DNA from: Symploca sp. SIO2C1
GTDB taxonomy: Bacteria > Cyanobacteriota > Cyanobacteriia > Cyanobacteriales > Coleofasciculaceae
Direction of reading: 5' to 3'
Length of the DNA stretch: 62,407 bases
Assembly: GCA_010692635.1 (NCBI GenBank)
Contig: JAAHGL010000030.1
Location: 1-62,407 of the forward strand
Below the pieces are notes generated by a model, which ran no database searches, was not told the DNA's origin, and saw only the letters and a program-made list of their open reading frames with translations. Position 1 is the first letter of the stretch, and the number at the start of each line of letters is the position of its first letter. A program made the translations under genes and the position numbers. Below, in pieces: positions 1 to 9,082 of the stretch.

Positions 1-80
1 TCTTCGATATGTGAAGCATAGCCACCTATGATGTCCCCGGTAAGATGTTTATTTTCTTTATTGATGCACACCCTAGCCAT
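1..80 (-). CDS. Possible 5' end of an unrecognised gene running off the left edge
   Basis: An ATG at 78-80 on the minus strand opens a frame that stays open to the window edge (26 codons, starting MARVCINKEN). No Shine-Dalgarno sequence is visible before it and the family cannot be recognised from so few residues. It may be the start of a real gene or chance; only sequence to the left can decide. Confidence 0.3.
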   Translation of the reverse strand, partial: MARVCINKENKHLTGDIIGGYASHIE

Positions 81-978
81 ATAAATCTTTGAATTTGAGT
101 ACAACTTACAACAGTTACTCAAGTAGAGCACAAATTATTTTCGATTTGTACATTTGGATTACTCCGGAAAAAAAAGCTCAAGCCGACTTACTTTAAAATC
201 TTAACACATAATATTGACAAAATATCTAAATAATTTTAAAAACGATTGATTTTGTAAAATCTTTTTCTCTTAACAGTGAAATTTACAAAATCCCCTTAAA
301 TAAAAGCCCAGAATCAACAACGACGTAGTTAGTATCTCTATAGTTCCCAAAGTTAAAATTAAGGTGGAGCTGAGGCAGTTGAGAATTTAAAGTTGTATCA
401 AAAATGACTATCTTAGAATTAACAATTGCGAAAATATTTGTAGTGCCACTTAGGATTGAAAATGTCAGTCTGAACAAACCACAAGCGTCAACATAGCCCT
501 ATCAATTAGGGAATATTGGATATTTTTTCCTTGAACTTTGAAGTAGACGATCATCGTTTGACCCTTATTTTGTGACTTTATTGAGACTAAAACAATATTA
601 GATCACTTAATGTTACTTTAATCACATGTTAATTCAGTGATAGTAACTAATCAATGTAATAATAGCAACCCATCTCCTGTAAGTCAAGTTGTAGTATGCA
701 AAGTAGTGCAATGGTATAGGATAGCTTAATGATTTTTTTGAGTATAAATATTTAGTTTTTTTATTTTTAGTGTTACATCAAGTACGTAATACACGTAAGT
801 ATTATATCTTACAGCGTGAAATGCTGAATGTTATTACAAATGGGAGCGTGTCACTGATGTGTGTGCGCTCTCCTTAGCGGAACTCCAACTTAATGTCGGC
901 AGAGGTCACCCGTTATAACTGAAAGGTTGAGAAGCCCCCGTTATAGCGCAAGCTTAGCGGGGGAGAACGTCACGAAAT
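81..978. other. Long AT-rich intergenic region with no recognisable gene
   Basis: About 900 bases of AT-rich DNA. The only open frame (283-477, minus) has no codon pattern or motif I can support. The one structured item is the hairpin near 935-963, listed separately. Promoters for flanking genes may lie here, but I cannot place them. Confidence 0.5.
931..966. repeat. GC-rich hairpin resembling an IS200/IS605-type end
   Basis: CCCCCG (935-940) pairs with CGGGGG (958-963), with an inner inverted repeat AGCGCAAGCT in the loop. The stem and the following GAG resemble the terminal hairpins of IS200/IS605-family elements and their non-autonomous derivatives. It lies just downstream of the minus-strand gene ending at 979 and could also act as its transcription terminator. 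Confidence 0.4.
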
Positions 979-2052
979 TCAAATATTCAGCTCAGAAGTA
1001 TTTTCCTCAATTCCCTTAGCTTGTAACAGACCTTCTCGTCTCTTGCGAGCAATTTGTTGTAAGTCAATGGTTCGGTCAGTCTCATCAACAATTTCACCAG
1101 TTAACACTTCCAAGACATCTTCCAAGGTAACTACACCAGAAACACCTCCGTATTCATCCAACACAACCATCAGATGTTCGCGGCGGGATTGAAAGACTTG
1201 GAGCAGTTTATCTGCCCTCATCATCTCCGGGACAAAGCGTACTGGACGAGTAAGGGTTGCAACTTGCTGGCTAGTTGCACCTTCAATCATTGCTGTGAGC
1301 AACTTATCCTTGAGAACCACCCCCATAACTTGATCGAGAGAATCTTCAATGACAATGATCCGAGTATGTTGGGAGCGAATAATCTCTTGTTTCACTTCAG
1401 CCAGAGTAGAGTTACCCCGTAAATAAGTAATAATGACGCGGGGTGTCATTAGATCAGTAGCAGTCAAATCATTTAACTGAAAGACTCGCTGAATCATTTC
1501 CGCTTCATCATCTTCAATGACCCCTTCTTGGTAACCGATGCTCGCTAGGAACCTTATTTCTGCCTCATTAGTAGTTGGCATTTTTTTCCCTTTGGTAAAG
1601 GGAGTAGTTACTTTTTCCATCAACCACACCAACGGCGTAAACAGAAAAGTTAAGAACTTTAATGGTATGGCAACAGACAGAGCCAGACTTTCAGCATAAC
1701 GTTCCCCCAGAGTTTTCGGGACGATTTCACTACAAACAATGATTAGGAAAGTCAGCATTGCCGAAAATAACCCTAACCAAGCATCTCCCAAGACCTTAGC
1801 TGCCATAGAACCAATAACAATACTGCCAACAATGTTGAAAATATTGTTGAGGATCACAACGGTAGCAATTGGTCGATTCATTTTTTGGCGAATTGCCAAC
1901 AGTGCCAAGGCAGTTGATTTTTTTGACTGTGCTAACTGCCTAGCTCTAACTAGAGGAACTGAAAATAAGGCAGTTTCCGTCGCTGAACAGATTGCTGAAC
2001 CTGCCAGCATAATCAATACAACGATAACGAGCGCAAGCATGACATCTACCAC
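979..2052 (-). CDS. CNNM/CorC (HlyC/CorC) family membrane protein with CBS domains
   Basis: The 357-aa product begins with a DUF21/CNNM membrane domain: hydrophobic segments at about residues 4-28, 60-85, 90-112 and 125-145, and the family's early SATETALFS motif. A paired CBS region follows at about 195-325 (LMTPRV; DEYGGVSGVVTLEDVLE). The C terminus stops soon after the CBS pair, so the CorC_HlyC transporter-associated domain appears reduced or absent. Family members are linked to Mg2+/Co2+ or Na+ handling, but substrate cannot be read from sequence. The chosen start is GTG at 2052; an ATG at 2040 is an alternative. It lies 35 bp downstream of cbiG-cobJ on the same strand and may be cotranscribed. 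Cobalt transport is a tempting link but is inference only. Confidence 0.85.
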   Translation of the reverse strand: MVDVMLALVIVVLIMLAGSAICSATETALFSVPLVRARQLAQSKKSTALALLAIRQKMNRPIATVVILNNIFNIVGSIVIGSMAAKVLGDAWLGLFSAMLTFLIIVCSEIVPKTLGERYAESLALSVAIPLKFLTFLFTPLVWLMEKVTTPFTKGKKMPTTNEAEIRFLASIGYQEGVIEDDEAEMIQRVFQLNDLTATDLMTPRVIITYLRGNSTLAEVKQEIIRSQHTRIIVIEDSLDQVMGVVLKDKLLTAMIEGATSQQVATLTRPVRFVPEMMRADKLLQVFQSRREHLMVVLDEYGGVSGVVTLEDVLEVLTGEIVDETDRTIDLQQIARKRREGLLQAKGIEENTSELNI

Positions 2053-2087
2053 CGTTGAAATCCTAGTTAATTCAAGTGTAGGATTAA

Positions 2088-4178
2088 TTACCCATTAGAA
2101 ACAGCTTCACGACCAAAACCTAAGTATCCCCGTGGTGTAATCATCCAATCTCCATAGATAGCAGTACTTTGATTGCCAATCAGTACAGTAGTTAGCATAT
2201 CGATCTGTATATCCAGCAATTTGTCAAGAGTAATCAGGGTAATTTGTTCGTCCTCTCGATAGGCAGAACGCACAATCGCGACAGGAGTTTGAGGATGACG
2301 GTATTTGAGAAAGATAGCTTGGGCGGACGCAATTTGTTGAGTACGGCTGCGCGATCGCGGATTATATAAAGCAGTGACAAAATCAGCCTTAGCCGCAGCT
2401 TCCAATCGCTTGGCAATCACTTCCCAGGGAGTCAATAGGTCACTTAAACTAATAGCACAGAAGTCATGCATTAACGGTGCTCCCACACGGGAAGCTGCTG
2501 CTTGTAAGGCAGTAATGCCAGGAAACATTTGTACCCCTGGAGTCTTACCATCCCAACCACTAGCACGAAGTTGCTCTAGTACTAAACCCGCCATGCCATA
2601 AATACCGCAGTCCCCAGAAGAGATAACTGCTACGGTTAAGCCCCATTCTGCCAGCTCAATTGCCCTGTTCGCCCGTTGTCGTTCCTGGGTAATTGGTAGT
2701 GCTTCAATAATTTGCCCTGGACGTCGCAAAGGGGCAATTAGGTCTATATAAAGAGAGTAACCAATCACTGCATCGGCTTGAGTAACAGCAGTTTTGGCTG
2801 CTAGAGTCATTTGATCAAGTTGTCCTGGTCCTATACCTATAAGGAACAATTGTCCAGTACGTCCAGTGTATTCTTGTTCTGATTGAGCAATGGCTACTGT
2901 TACTGCCCCTGGCTGCTCTGGTGATTTGAAAATTTGTTTCGGTACAATGAGGGAATTAGGGATTTGCTCTGCTTGGTAAGGACTTACGTAGACAAAATCA
3001 TTTTGCCCCCCCAACCCCCCAACCTTGGGGGGAGTAAATGTTGAGGGTGGTAAGCTCCCACAAATGGCTGCGGCTTCAGCCACACTGGGAGTACCGACTT
3101 CCGCAGCAACGATTTTTGAGGGAGTGGGTACATTCACAGAACTGAGAACCTCAGCTGGGAAAGTGCGTAAAGGAAAATTGCACTGCTCACAAAGCTCCAA
3201 AATCCCTATTTCATCAGCTTTACGGTCAATAGTAGCAATTCCCGCGATCGCAGGAATTGCTAAGTGATAATCTTGACAAGTTTGTTGAATAGCCTGTTCA
3301 ATTAGCTGCTTTGATGTCCCTCGTTCACAACCAATTCCCACCCACAGTACTCTTGGATGCCATTCTACCTCTGGGATGTGTGATGTTTGACCTGATTTTA
3401 GCTTCGGACTAATCCAAATTCTGGCTTTAGGTTCTGATGGGGTAAACAAAATTTTGCCTGGGATTTCAATTCTCCCCATCTCCGTGTCTCCGTGTCTCCG
3501 TGTCTCCCCATCTCCCCATCTCCTCATCTCCCCATCTCCCCATCTACCCATCTCCCCATCTCCCCATCTCCCCATCTCCCCATCTCCCCCAAACTCAAAG
3601 GTATGGGTTTCGGGAAGCTGACTTTGCCATAAGCGAGAACCGGCTTCCTGAATTACCTGTACTGTTTCTCCACAGGCAACCGCTGCACTAACTTTTGTCC
3701 AATCTCCTGTACCCCGATACCAGCCAAAAGGAACACCCAAAAGATCAATTCCCGGTAAACCTAAATCCGCCGCTGCTCCGGTTACAATTGGTGTTGTTCC
3801 TAGTTGGTGAGCAATTAATTGTGCCAATTGATCAGCACCACCTTGATGACCACTACATAAACTAATAACAAAGCGAGTTGCTTGATCTACCACAAGTACC
3901 GCTGGGTCAGAAGATTTATCCTTAACTAGGGGAGCAATTAACCGTACCACCGCTCCCGTTGCCAGACAGAAAACAAAAGCGCGGTGATTGTGCCAGAGTG
4001 AGGCAATGTGAGTTTTGAGAGAACCTGTATAGACTTGGGTATTTTCCAGATTAGTTAGAGACTCTGGCAGCCAAAGGGTTGCACCAGCAGCTTGACACAG
4101 AGGTTGTAACTTTTGAGCACCAATGGGAGTAGTTGCGATCGCGGCTAATGGCTGAAAATCCTGAAATAATTGACTCAT
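2088..4178 (-). CDS. cobJ: CbiG-CobJ fusion: cobalt-precorrin-5A hydrolase / precorrin-3B C17-methyltransferase
   Basis: The 696-aa fusion acts in corrin ring synthesis. Residues 1-195 are the CbiG N-terminal and middle regions (FCLATGAVVRLIAPLV; SGHQGGADQLA). The CbiG C-terminal domain (WVGIGCERGTS) spans about 275-390. The CobJ SAM-dependent methyltransferase domain runs from about 441 to 690 (IGIGPGQLDQMT; SSGDCGIYGMAG; ALYNPRSRSR). CbiG-CobJ fusions are known in cyanobacteria. Two segments look foreign. Residues about 197-235 are a GDGEMGRW-type octapeptide repeat encoded by an 8-bp tandem array. The linker near 395-410 (PPKVGGLGG) is encoded by a C-rich intergenic-type repeat. Both lie between domains, so the enzyme may remain active. 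Confidence 0.92.
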   Translation of the reverse strand: MSQLFQDFQPLAAIATTPIGAQKLQPLCQAAGATLWLPESLTNLENTQVYTGSLKTHIASLWHNHRAFVFCLATGAVVRLIAPLVKDKSSDPAVLVVDQATRFVISLCSGHQGGADQLAQLIAHQLGTTPIVTGAAADLGLPGIDLLGVPFGWYRGTGDWTKVSAAVACGETVQVIQEAGSRLWQSQLPETHTFEFGGDGEMGRWGDGEMGRWGDGEMRRWGDGETRRHGDTEMGRIEIPGKILFTPSEPKARIWISPKLKSGQTSHIPEVEWHPRVLWVGIGCERGTSKQLIEQAIQQTCQDYHLAIPAIAGIATIDRKADEIGILELCEQCNFPLRTFPAEVLSSVNVPTPSKIVAAEVGTPSVAEAAAICGSLPPSTFTPPKVGGLGGQNDFVYVSPYQAEQIPNSLIVPKQIFKSPEQPGAVTVAIAQSEQEYTGRTGQLFLIGIGPGQLDQMTLAAKTAVTQADAVIGYSLYIDLIAPLRRPGQIIEALPITQERQRANRAIELAEWGLTVAVISSGDCGIYGMAGLVLEQLRASGWDGKTPGVQMFPGITALQAAASRVGAPLMHDFCAISLSDLLTPWEVIAKRLEAAAKADFVTALYNPRSRSRTQQIASAQAIFLKYRHPQTPVAIVRSAYREDEQITLITLDKLLDIQIDMLTTVLIGNQSTAIYGDWMITPRGYLGFGREAVSNG
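3475..3592. repeat. In-gene 8-bp tandem array (CTCCCCAT / CTCCGTGT units)
   Basis: About fourteen consecutive 8-bp units, mostly CTCCCCAT with a few CTCCGTGT, lie inside the cbiG part of the fusion gene. Read on the coding strand they give the octapeptide GDGEMGRW, because three 8-bp units equal eight codons. A related array is intergenic at 18622-18660. None of the three frames of this unit has a stop codon on the coding strand. Confidence 0.9.
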
Positions 4179-4281
4179 AATAGCTTTAGTTTGCCAGAGA
4201 AGCTTAACACTACAACGATGAGTATGAAAACAAATTTGATAGGCTGAAGAAACTGATCAAATTCTGCAACCAGAGGCTATC

Positions 4282-5220
4282 TTGTTTTTCAGCGTTGTCA
4301 TTCCTACTTACAATCGCCTGCCAATTCTTGAAAAATGCCTGAGAGCTTTAGAAAAACAGCAACTCAGTGCTCATAGTGTAGTTACTGGTTATGAAGTTGT
4401 TCTAGTGGATGATGGCTCCACTGATGGTACTCTAGAATGGCTGGAAGTCCATCAAGAGGAATTTCCCCATGTGCGATCGCACTCTCAAGAGCACTTAGGA
4501 CCAGCAGCAGCTCGAAATCTGGGGGTGGAACAAGCTCAAGGAGAGATGATCATCTTTATTGATAGCGATTTAGTGGTTACTAACCATTTTCTTAATGCAC
4601 ATGCCGAAGCTTTAGTCAAGGGAAAAAAGAAAATTGAAAGCGATCGCTTTTTTACTTACGGCTGGGTGATCAATACCAATAACTTTGATCATCCTACCAG
4701 CGAACCTTACAAGCTTACTGACTTTTCTGCCGCCTACTTTGCCACAGGAAATGTTGCAATTGCCCGCAAATGGCTCGAACAAGCAGGACTTTTCGACACT
4801 CGCTTTCAACTCTACGGCTGGGAGGACTTAGAACTTGGTGTCCGACTCAAAAAATTGGGTTTGAAACTAATAAAATGTCCTGAAGCTGTAGGCTATCACT
4901 GGCATCCACCCTTTAACCTAGACCAAATTCCCTCCATGATTGACCGAGAAATTCAACGGGGGCGTATGGGGGTTTTATTTTACCAAAAGCATCCTAATTG
5001 GGAAGTAAGGATGATGATTCAGATGAGTTGGTTGCACCGTCTACTCTGGGGCATTCTTTCCTTGGGAGGGAGACTTAATGAAAGAACCATGGCACCTTTG
5101 CTTCAATGGTTGATTAATCGAGGTAAGCCTCAGTTAGCACTGGAAATTGCTCGTATTTTTCTTAATTGGTACAACGTTCAGGGAGTTTATGCCGCTTATG
5201 CTGAGGATGCGAATCCTTAA
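4282..5220 (+). CDS. Family 2 glycosyltransferase
   Basis: The 312-aa protein is a GT-A fold transferase. The N terminus SVVIPTYNR, the nucleotide-binding DDGSTDGT (about residues 47-54), a DSD metal motif (about 94-96) and the later GWEDLELGVRL acceptor-side motif are all present. No membrane segment is obvious. It would transfer a sugar from a nucleotide donor to an unknown surface polysaccharide, lipid or glycoprotein. The start is TTG at 4282, immediately before the conserved N terminus, and no better start is available. It is divergent from cbiG-cobJ and convergent with the phosphohexomutase at 5276. A solo repeat end (TTCAGCAAACCCTA) lies about 12 bp after its stop. Confidence 0.85.
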   Translation: MFFSVVIPTYNRLPILEKCLRALEKQQLSAHSVVTGYEVVLVDDGSTDGTLEWLEVHQEEFPHVRSHSQEHLGPAAARNLGVEQAQGEMIIFIDSDLVVTNHFLNAHAEALVKGKKKIESDRFFTYGWVINTNNFDHPTSEPYKLTDFSAAYFATGNVAIARKWLEQAGLFDTRFQLYGWEDLELGVRLKKLGLKLIKCPEAVGYHWHPPFNLDQIPSMIDREIQRGRMGVLFYQKHPNWEVRMMIQMSWLHRLLWGILSLGGRLNERTMAPLLQWLINRGKPQLALEIARIFLNWYNVQGVYAAYAEDANP

Positions 5221-5275
5221 CAGCCAGTGACTTATTCAGCAAACCCTAGATAGCAAAACCCCAGAGATGGTACAG

Positions 5276-6721
5276 CTATTGAACAGAATTTGCCCAATTT
5301 TTTGCCCAATTAAGAGTGTGACGCGCCTTTTCCAAAGTAGGGGCTTCACAGTATAGTCGTAATACTGGTTCAGTGCCGCTGAAACGAATTAGCAACCAGC
5401 TATCGTTGGCTAAACGGAATTTGTAGCCATCAGTTGTTTGGCAATCAACTACTTGCTGACCATCAATTTCCTTGAAAGTCTCATTCTGTAATTGTTCCAG
5501 TAGGCGAGCTCGTACTTCCATACCCGATAGATGCAAATCAATGCGATCATAGGCAGAGGTATAGCCTGTAAGTTTTTGTAGACTTTTGTATAGGTCACTC
5601 AAATCAAGTCCTGAGTTAGCAATGGCTTCAAGTAGATAAAGGGCTGATAATAAGGCATCTCGCTCTGGAATATGGTTGCCATAACCAATACCTCCCGATT
5701 CCTCACCCCCTAGTAATGTTTTGGTTGATAGCATACGATCAGCAATATATTTGTAGCCAATAGGAGTCTCGTAAACTGGCAACTGATACAGTTGAGCCAC
5801 ACGGGGAATTAAATCTGAGCCACTTAGAGTTTTCACTACTTCCCCAGTAAACTGACGCCCCGCAGCCAGATGTTCAATTAGGATGGGGATGAGAATTTGT
5901 GAGCTGAGGAAATTTCCTTCACCATCAACAGCAGCAATGCGATCGCTATCTCCATCAAATACTAACCCTATCCTTAGACTTCCAGGCTCTTGACGTTTAT
6001 GAGTTCTTATCAATCGTTGCAACTGAGAAAGATAGCGTGGCAATGGCTCTGGAGCACCTCCACCAAACAAGGGATCTCGGGAACTATTAACTTCTTGAAT
6101 TGGTACTTCCAGTATCCGACTCAAGCCACTTGCCGCTGCTCCGTGCATCACATCCGCGAAAACAGTCAACTTCCCTTGACGAATTAGCTCCTGAATCTTT
6201 GAAAGTTCGACTTTGGTTCGTAGTCCTTCACAGTAGCTTAACCAAGGGTCAAAGGTTTTAAGACTTCCAGAACTCTCAGATGCAGCCAGTGGTAATGCTA
6301 ATAAATCTTCAATTTTCTTAGTTATTTCTGGAGCAACCGATCCACCAAACGACCCTTTTACCTTCAATCCCAGATATCCCCCAGGATTGTGACTAGCAGT
6401 AATTACTAGAGCACCCAAAGAATTTTGTTGTTTCGCTGCCCAGCTAAAAGCTGGAGTTGGAGCATAACTCTCAGACAAAAGTACATCAAACCCAGCTTCA
6501 GCAACTACTTCAGCTGTCCTTTCGGCAAAATTTTCTGCCATGAAGCGCCGATCATAGCCCACAATAATTGTGTTGGTATCGGTGTCATTACCATAGGTAT
6601 CTCTCAGGACTTTGGCAGCTAGAGGTGCAACTAAACTCAAACGCTCAAAAGTGAAGTCGGCGGCAATTAGCCCTCGCCAGCCATCTGTTCCAAATTTAAT
6701 TGAAGAAGCAGCAATCCGCAT
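5276..6721 (-). CDS. Phosphoglucomutase/phosphomannomutase-family alpha-D-phosphohexomutase
   Basis: The 481-aa cytosolic enzyme carries the four signature loops: TASHNPGG around residue 110 with the phosphoserine, metal-binding DGDSDR around 257, sugar-specificity GGEESGG around 340, and the phosphate-binding RFSGTEP near 445. It interconverts hexose-1- and hexose-6-phosphates, feeding glycogen and polysaccharide synthesis. The GEESGG loop favours glucose or mannose phosphates over glucosamine phosphate, but specificity is inference. ATG start at 6721. The adjacent glycosyltransferase makes a role in polysaccharide precursor supply plausible, though the two genes converge. Confidence 0.9.
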   Translation of the reverse strand: MRIAASSIKFGTDGWRGLIAADFTFERLSLVAPLAAKVLRDTYGNDTDTNTIIVGYDRRFMAENFAERTAEVVAEAGFDVLLSESYAPTPAFSWAAKQQNSLGALVITASHNPGGYLGLKVKGSFGGSVAPEITKKIEDLLALPLAASESSGSLKTFDPWLSYCEGLRTKVELSKIQELIRQGKLTVFADVMHGAAASGLSRILEVPIQEVNSSRDPLFGGGAPEPLPRYLSQLQRLIRTHKRQEPGSLRIGLVFDGDSDRIAAVDGEGNFLSSQILIPILIEHLAAGRQFTGEVVKTLSGSDLIPRVAQLYQLPVYETPIGYKYIADRMLSTKTLLGGEESGGIGYGNHIPERDALLSALYLLEAIANSGLDLSDLYKSLQKLTGYTSAYDRIDLHLSGMEVRARLLEQLQNETFKEIDGQQVVDCQTTDGYKFRLANDSWLLIRFSGTEPVLRLYCEAPTLEKARHTLNWAKNWANSVQ

Positions 6722-6846
6722 GGTATGGTATTATTTTTTAGAAAAATTTCAAGACTGACGGCAAAATCCTAGCATTTGAACACTTATACTGCCCAGTAGT
6801 TTTTTGAACTTTTAGCTACCAAATTTCAGTGATTTTCTAGATTACC

Positions 6847-7221
6847 TTATACAAGATCAGAGCTGTCTGACTTAGGTTTTTTTAATTTAGGAAAATCAGT
6901 ATTACCCTCTGGCATCCGAGGTTGAGATTCAAAGCTATTTGACCAATTTTCCAATAGCGATCGCAGCCTCATGCGCTCAATATAGGGCCAGCCTCCCGAT
7001 TCCTCAATATCTTTTACTAGAGCATAAAGTTCCTGCCGATTATCCGGTAGAGCCTCTTGAAATAAGTTTTCGCGAATTTCCCGATGAGAATGCTCCAAAG
7101 CCCTCAAAAGAGCCAATATAGCTAGACTACTACCTTGGTGGCTATTCGCTAAAGAATCAATATCAGCTGTAATCGCTTGCAGCTTTTCGTGCAGTTGTTC
7201 TAAATCTAAATTATTAATCAT
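6847..7221 (-). CDS. Conserved cyanobacterial hypothetical protein, helical
   Basis: A 124-aa soluble, mostly helical protein with no signal peptide or membrane segment. It starts with a Leu/Glu-rich coiled-coil-like stretch (LDLEQLHEKLQAITADIDSL) and has a compact core (ALLRALEHSHREIRE; EESGGWPYIERMRLR). I recognise the pattern as a cyanobacterial protein of unknown function. The ATG at 7221 is preferred over the one at 7236 because the extra residues (MMVST) add nothing recognisable. It is divergent from the ProX-like lipoprotein gene, with about 66 bp between starts that must hold both promoters. Confidence 0.65.
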   Translation of the reverse strand: MINNLDLEQLHEKLQAITADIDSLANSHQGSSLAILALLRALEHSHREIRENLFQEALPDNRQELYALVKDIEESGGWPYIERMRLRSLLENWSNSFESQPRMPEGNTDFPKLKKPKSDSSDLV

Positions 7222-7287
7222 AGTTGATACCATCAACCTATCCTCATCTTCCCTTTTCTGTTATCTGCTAATTGTGCAAGTTATTCA

Positions 7288-8313
7288 ATGATAAGACCTA
7301 TCTCACCCACACCTTTCTTAGGCACTACTTTGATCATCTCATTCATGGTGCTATTGGGGTGCCAAGCTTCTCCTACCTCTCCCACAGAACCAACTGTAAA
7401 AGTACGATCTGCTCATGGTACTTGGATAGATGAACAGTTCCAAACTGCGATCCTCAACATCGGTCTAGAAAAACTGGGTTACCAGCCCGAAACACCGAAA
7501 GAAATTGACTACTCTGCAATTTATATTTCCGTCGCCAATGGTGATCTTGATTACAGTCCATCCAACTATGAACTAAACCATAAAGAATTCTTTGACAATG
7601 CTGGGGGTTCAGAGAAGATGGAGCGAGTTGGGGTTCTGGTTTCTGGCACTTTCCAAAGCTACTATCTTGATAAGAAGACGGCTGAGCAATATAACATCAC
7701 TAATATTCAACAACTTAAGGAGCCAAAACTAGCTAAACTGTTTGACTCTGATGGGAATGCCAAAGCGAATCTGATTGGTTGCAATCCTGGTTGGGGTTGT
7801 GAGCTCATTATAGAACACCACATGGCTGCCTATGACTTACGAGAGACTGTTGAACACAACAGAGGAAGATACGATGCCCTAATCGCAGACACCATTACTC
7901 GCTATCAACAGGGCGAAAGAGTGCTCTACTATGCCTATTACCCAAGTTGGGTTTCCGCTATCTTAAAACCGACGATCGATGTGATTCGTTTAACAGTGCC
8001 GTTTACAGATCTCCCAGGGGAGCTAAAAAATGTCACCGCAGCCGAGACATCCATTGCCGGTAAAAATTATGGCTTTCCAGTGAACAACCAGCGAGTATTC
8101 GCCAACAAGAAATTTCTGGCTGCAAATCCTGTTGCCAAACGTTGGTTTGAGCTTGTCAAAATTCCTGTTGAGGATATGAGCACTGAAAGTTTGCGGCTCA
8201 GAGAGGGAGAAGATCGTCCCGAAGATATCCGTCGCCATGCCCAGGAATGGATCGAAAATAATCAGGCACTAGTGGATGGTTGGTTGGCTGAGGCAAGAAA
8301 GGCGACACCCTAA
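7288..8313 (+). CDS. ProX/OpuAC-like glycine betaine-type substrate-binding lipoprotein
   Basis: The 341-aa protein opens with a lipoprotein signal: hydrophobic residues 10-24 and lipobox VLLGC with the acylated Cys at 25. The rest resembles the OpuAC/ProX fold that captures quaternary amines such as glycine betaine or proline betaine for an ABC importer (VRSAHGTWIDEQFQTAIL; LIGCNPGWGCE; YYAYYPSWVSAILKP). The aromatic residues in the last motif suit a cation-pi binding cage. No permease or ATPase gene lies nearby, so its partner must be elsewhere. The stop codon TAA overlaps the left 8-bp flank of a MITE-like element. Confidence 0.82.
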   Translation: MIRPISPTPFLGTTLIISFMVLLGCQASPTSPTEPTVKVRSAHGTWIDEQFQTAILNIGLEKLGYQPETPKEIDYSAIYISVANGDLDYSPSNYELNHKEFFDNAGGSEKMERVGVLVSGTFQSYYLDKKTAEQYNITNIQQLKEPKLAKLFDSDGNAKANLIGCNPGWGCELIIEHHMAAYDLRETVEHNRGRYDALIADTITRYQQGERVLYYAYYPSWVSAILKPTIDVIRLTVPFTDLPGELKNVTAAETSIAGKNYGFPVNNQRVFANKKFLAANPVAKRWFELVKIPVEDMSTESLRLREGEDRPEDIRRHAQEWIENNQALVDGWLAEARKATP

Positions 8314-8540
8314 TTAGGGTTTGCTGAAAAAGTCGATTGATTCGGGTTTTGAAGTAATGAGTAATGAGTAATGAGTGATGAGTAATGAGTGAATTACCCC
8401 TCGATTAGCTCCCAGATTTGTTCAATTGTGCAAGCTTTTTGAGCCAAAAGGTATAATTTCCTTGCACTTATTTGGCTTGCCAAATGCTTGAAAGCTTTTT
8501 TTGGCATAGCTTCCACACTTGTTCAGCAAGCCCTAATTAG
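8310..8540. repeat. MITE-like element, family A (diverged copy 1)
   Basis: Inverted ends GGTTTGCTGAA (8318) and TTCAGCAAGCC (ending 8532) are flanked on both sides by CTAATTAG (8310-8317 and 8533-8540), consistent with an 8-bp target duplication. The interior carries a TAATGAG heptamer array (8355-8392) and a right half related to the copy at 14511. It is shorter and more diverged than the two later copies and has no open frame. The left duplication contains the stop codon of the ProX-like gene. Confidence 0.75.
8355..8392. repeat. Heptamer tandem array (TAATGAG)
   Basis: Five near-perfect TAATGAG units. This is the short tandemly repeated repetitive (STRR) class described in cyanobacteria. 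Other arrays in this window lie at about 12496-12524 (AATTAAG), 14436-14502 and 14745-14778 (TTACTTA), 27877-27904 (ATTAGCC), 30301-30333 (TAATAAG), 34559-34593 (ACCTAAC), 43452-43484 (GGCAGAA), 46648-46695 (GGCTAAT), 53771-53801 (GACTCCT), 57495-57548 (ATTGATA), 60004-60030 (TAATGAG) and 61530-61562 (GGCAGAG/GGCAGAA). Confidence 0.85.
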
Positions 8541-8651
8541 GGTTTGCCTCATCGAGTCTATTGAGAAAGGGTTTTGAAGTAATGAGCTTTAGAAGGCAGG
8601 AGGCAGGAGGAACAAGAGTTTTTCTTACCTAAAAAGAAGTCAGAAACTCGT

Positions 8652-8742
8652 CAGGACTGACGCAGCTACACCACATATAGATTTAAAGGTGCGTTACGCT
8701 ACGCTAACACACCCTACAAATAGAGGCTTTGCGTAAGTCCTG
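8652..8742. repeat. Small MITE-like element, family B (copy 1)
   Basis: A 91-bp element bounded by CAGGACTGACGC and GCGTAAGTCCTG, with an inner self-complementary GCGTTACGCTACGCTAAC core. It is the near-exact reverse complement of 43246-43334. It contains no open frame and could fold as a long hairpin if transcribed. Confidence 0.8.
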
Positions 8743-9082
8743 TCGTTATATCAAGTGAATCAAAGGCCAGATGTATGATGCTTGAGTTTCTGAAGAACTC
8801 CCCAGGAGCGCTTCGCACCCCCAATTAAATGGGAGAAACAATATCTCCTTCCTTCCGTTCTACCTCCTACCTCCTACCTCGCCTTCTGCCTCCTGCCTTC
8901 TTTCTCGAGAGTAATGAGTGTTAGAGGGGCAGTGCCCCAAAAAGAAGATAAGAAACAAGCTTTGATTCTTTTCCCTTCTGCCTTCTGCCCTCAAGGCGAC
9001 CCTTCCCGTGTACAATACTCTAAATTCAGGTATAACCCTAATAGAAATTTTCAGATCAGATTATCGACAATTGAGATTGACT

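Noticed and set aside
283-477. 64-codon minus-strand frame in the left gap
   Set aside because: AT-rich, no ribosome-binding site, no recognisable motif, and the only support is its length.
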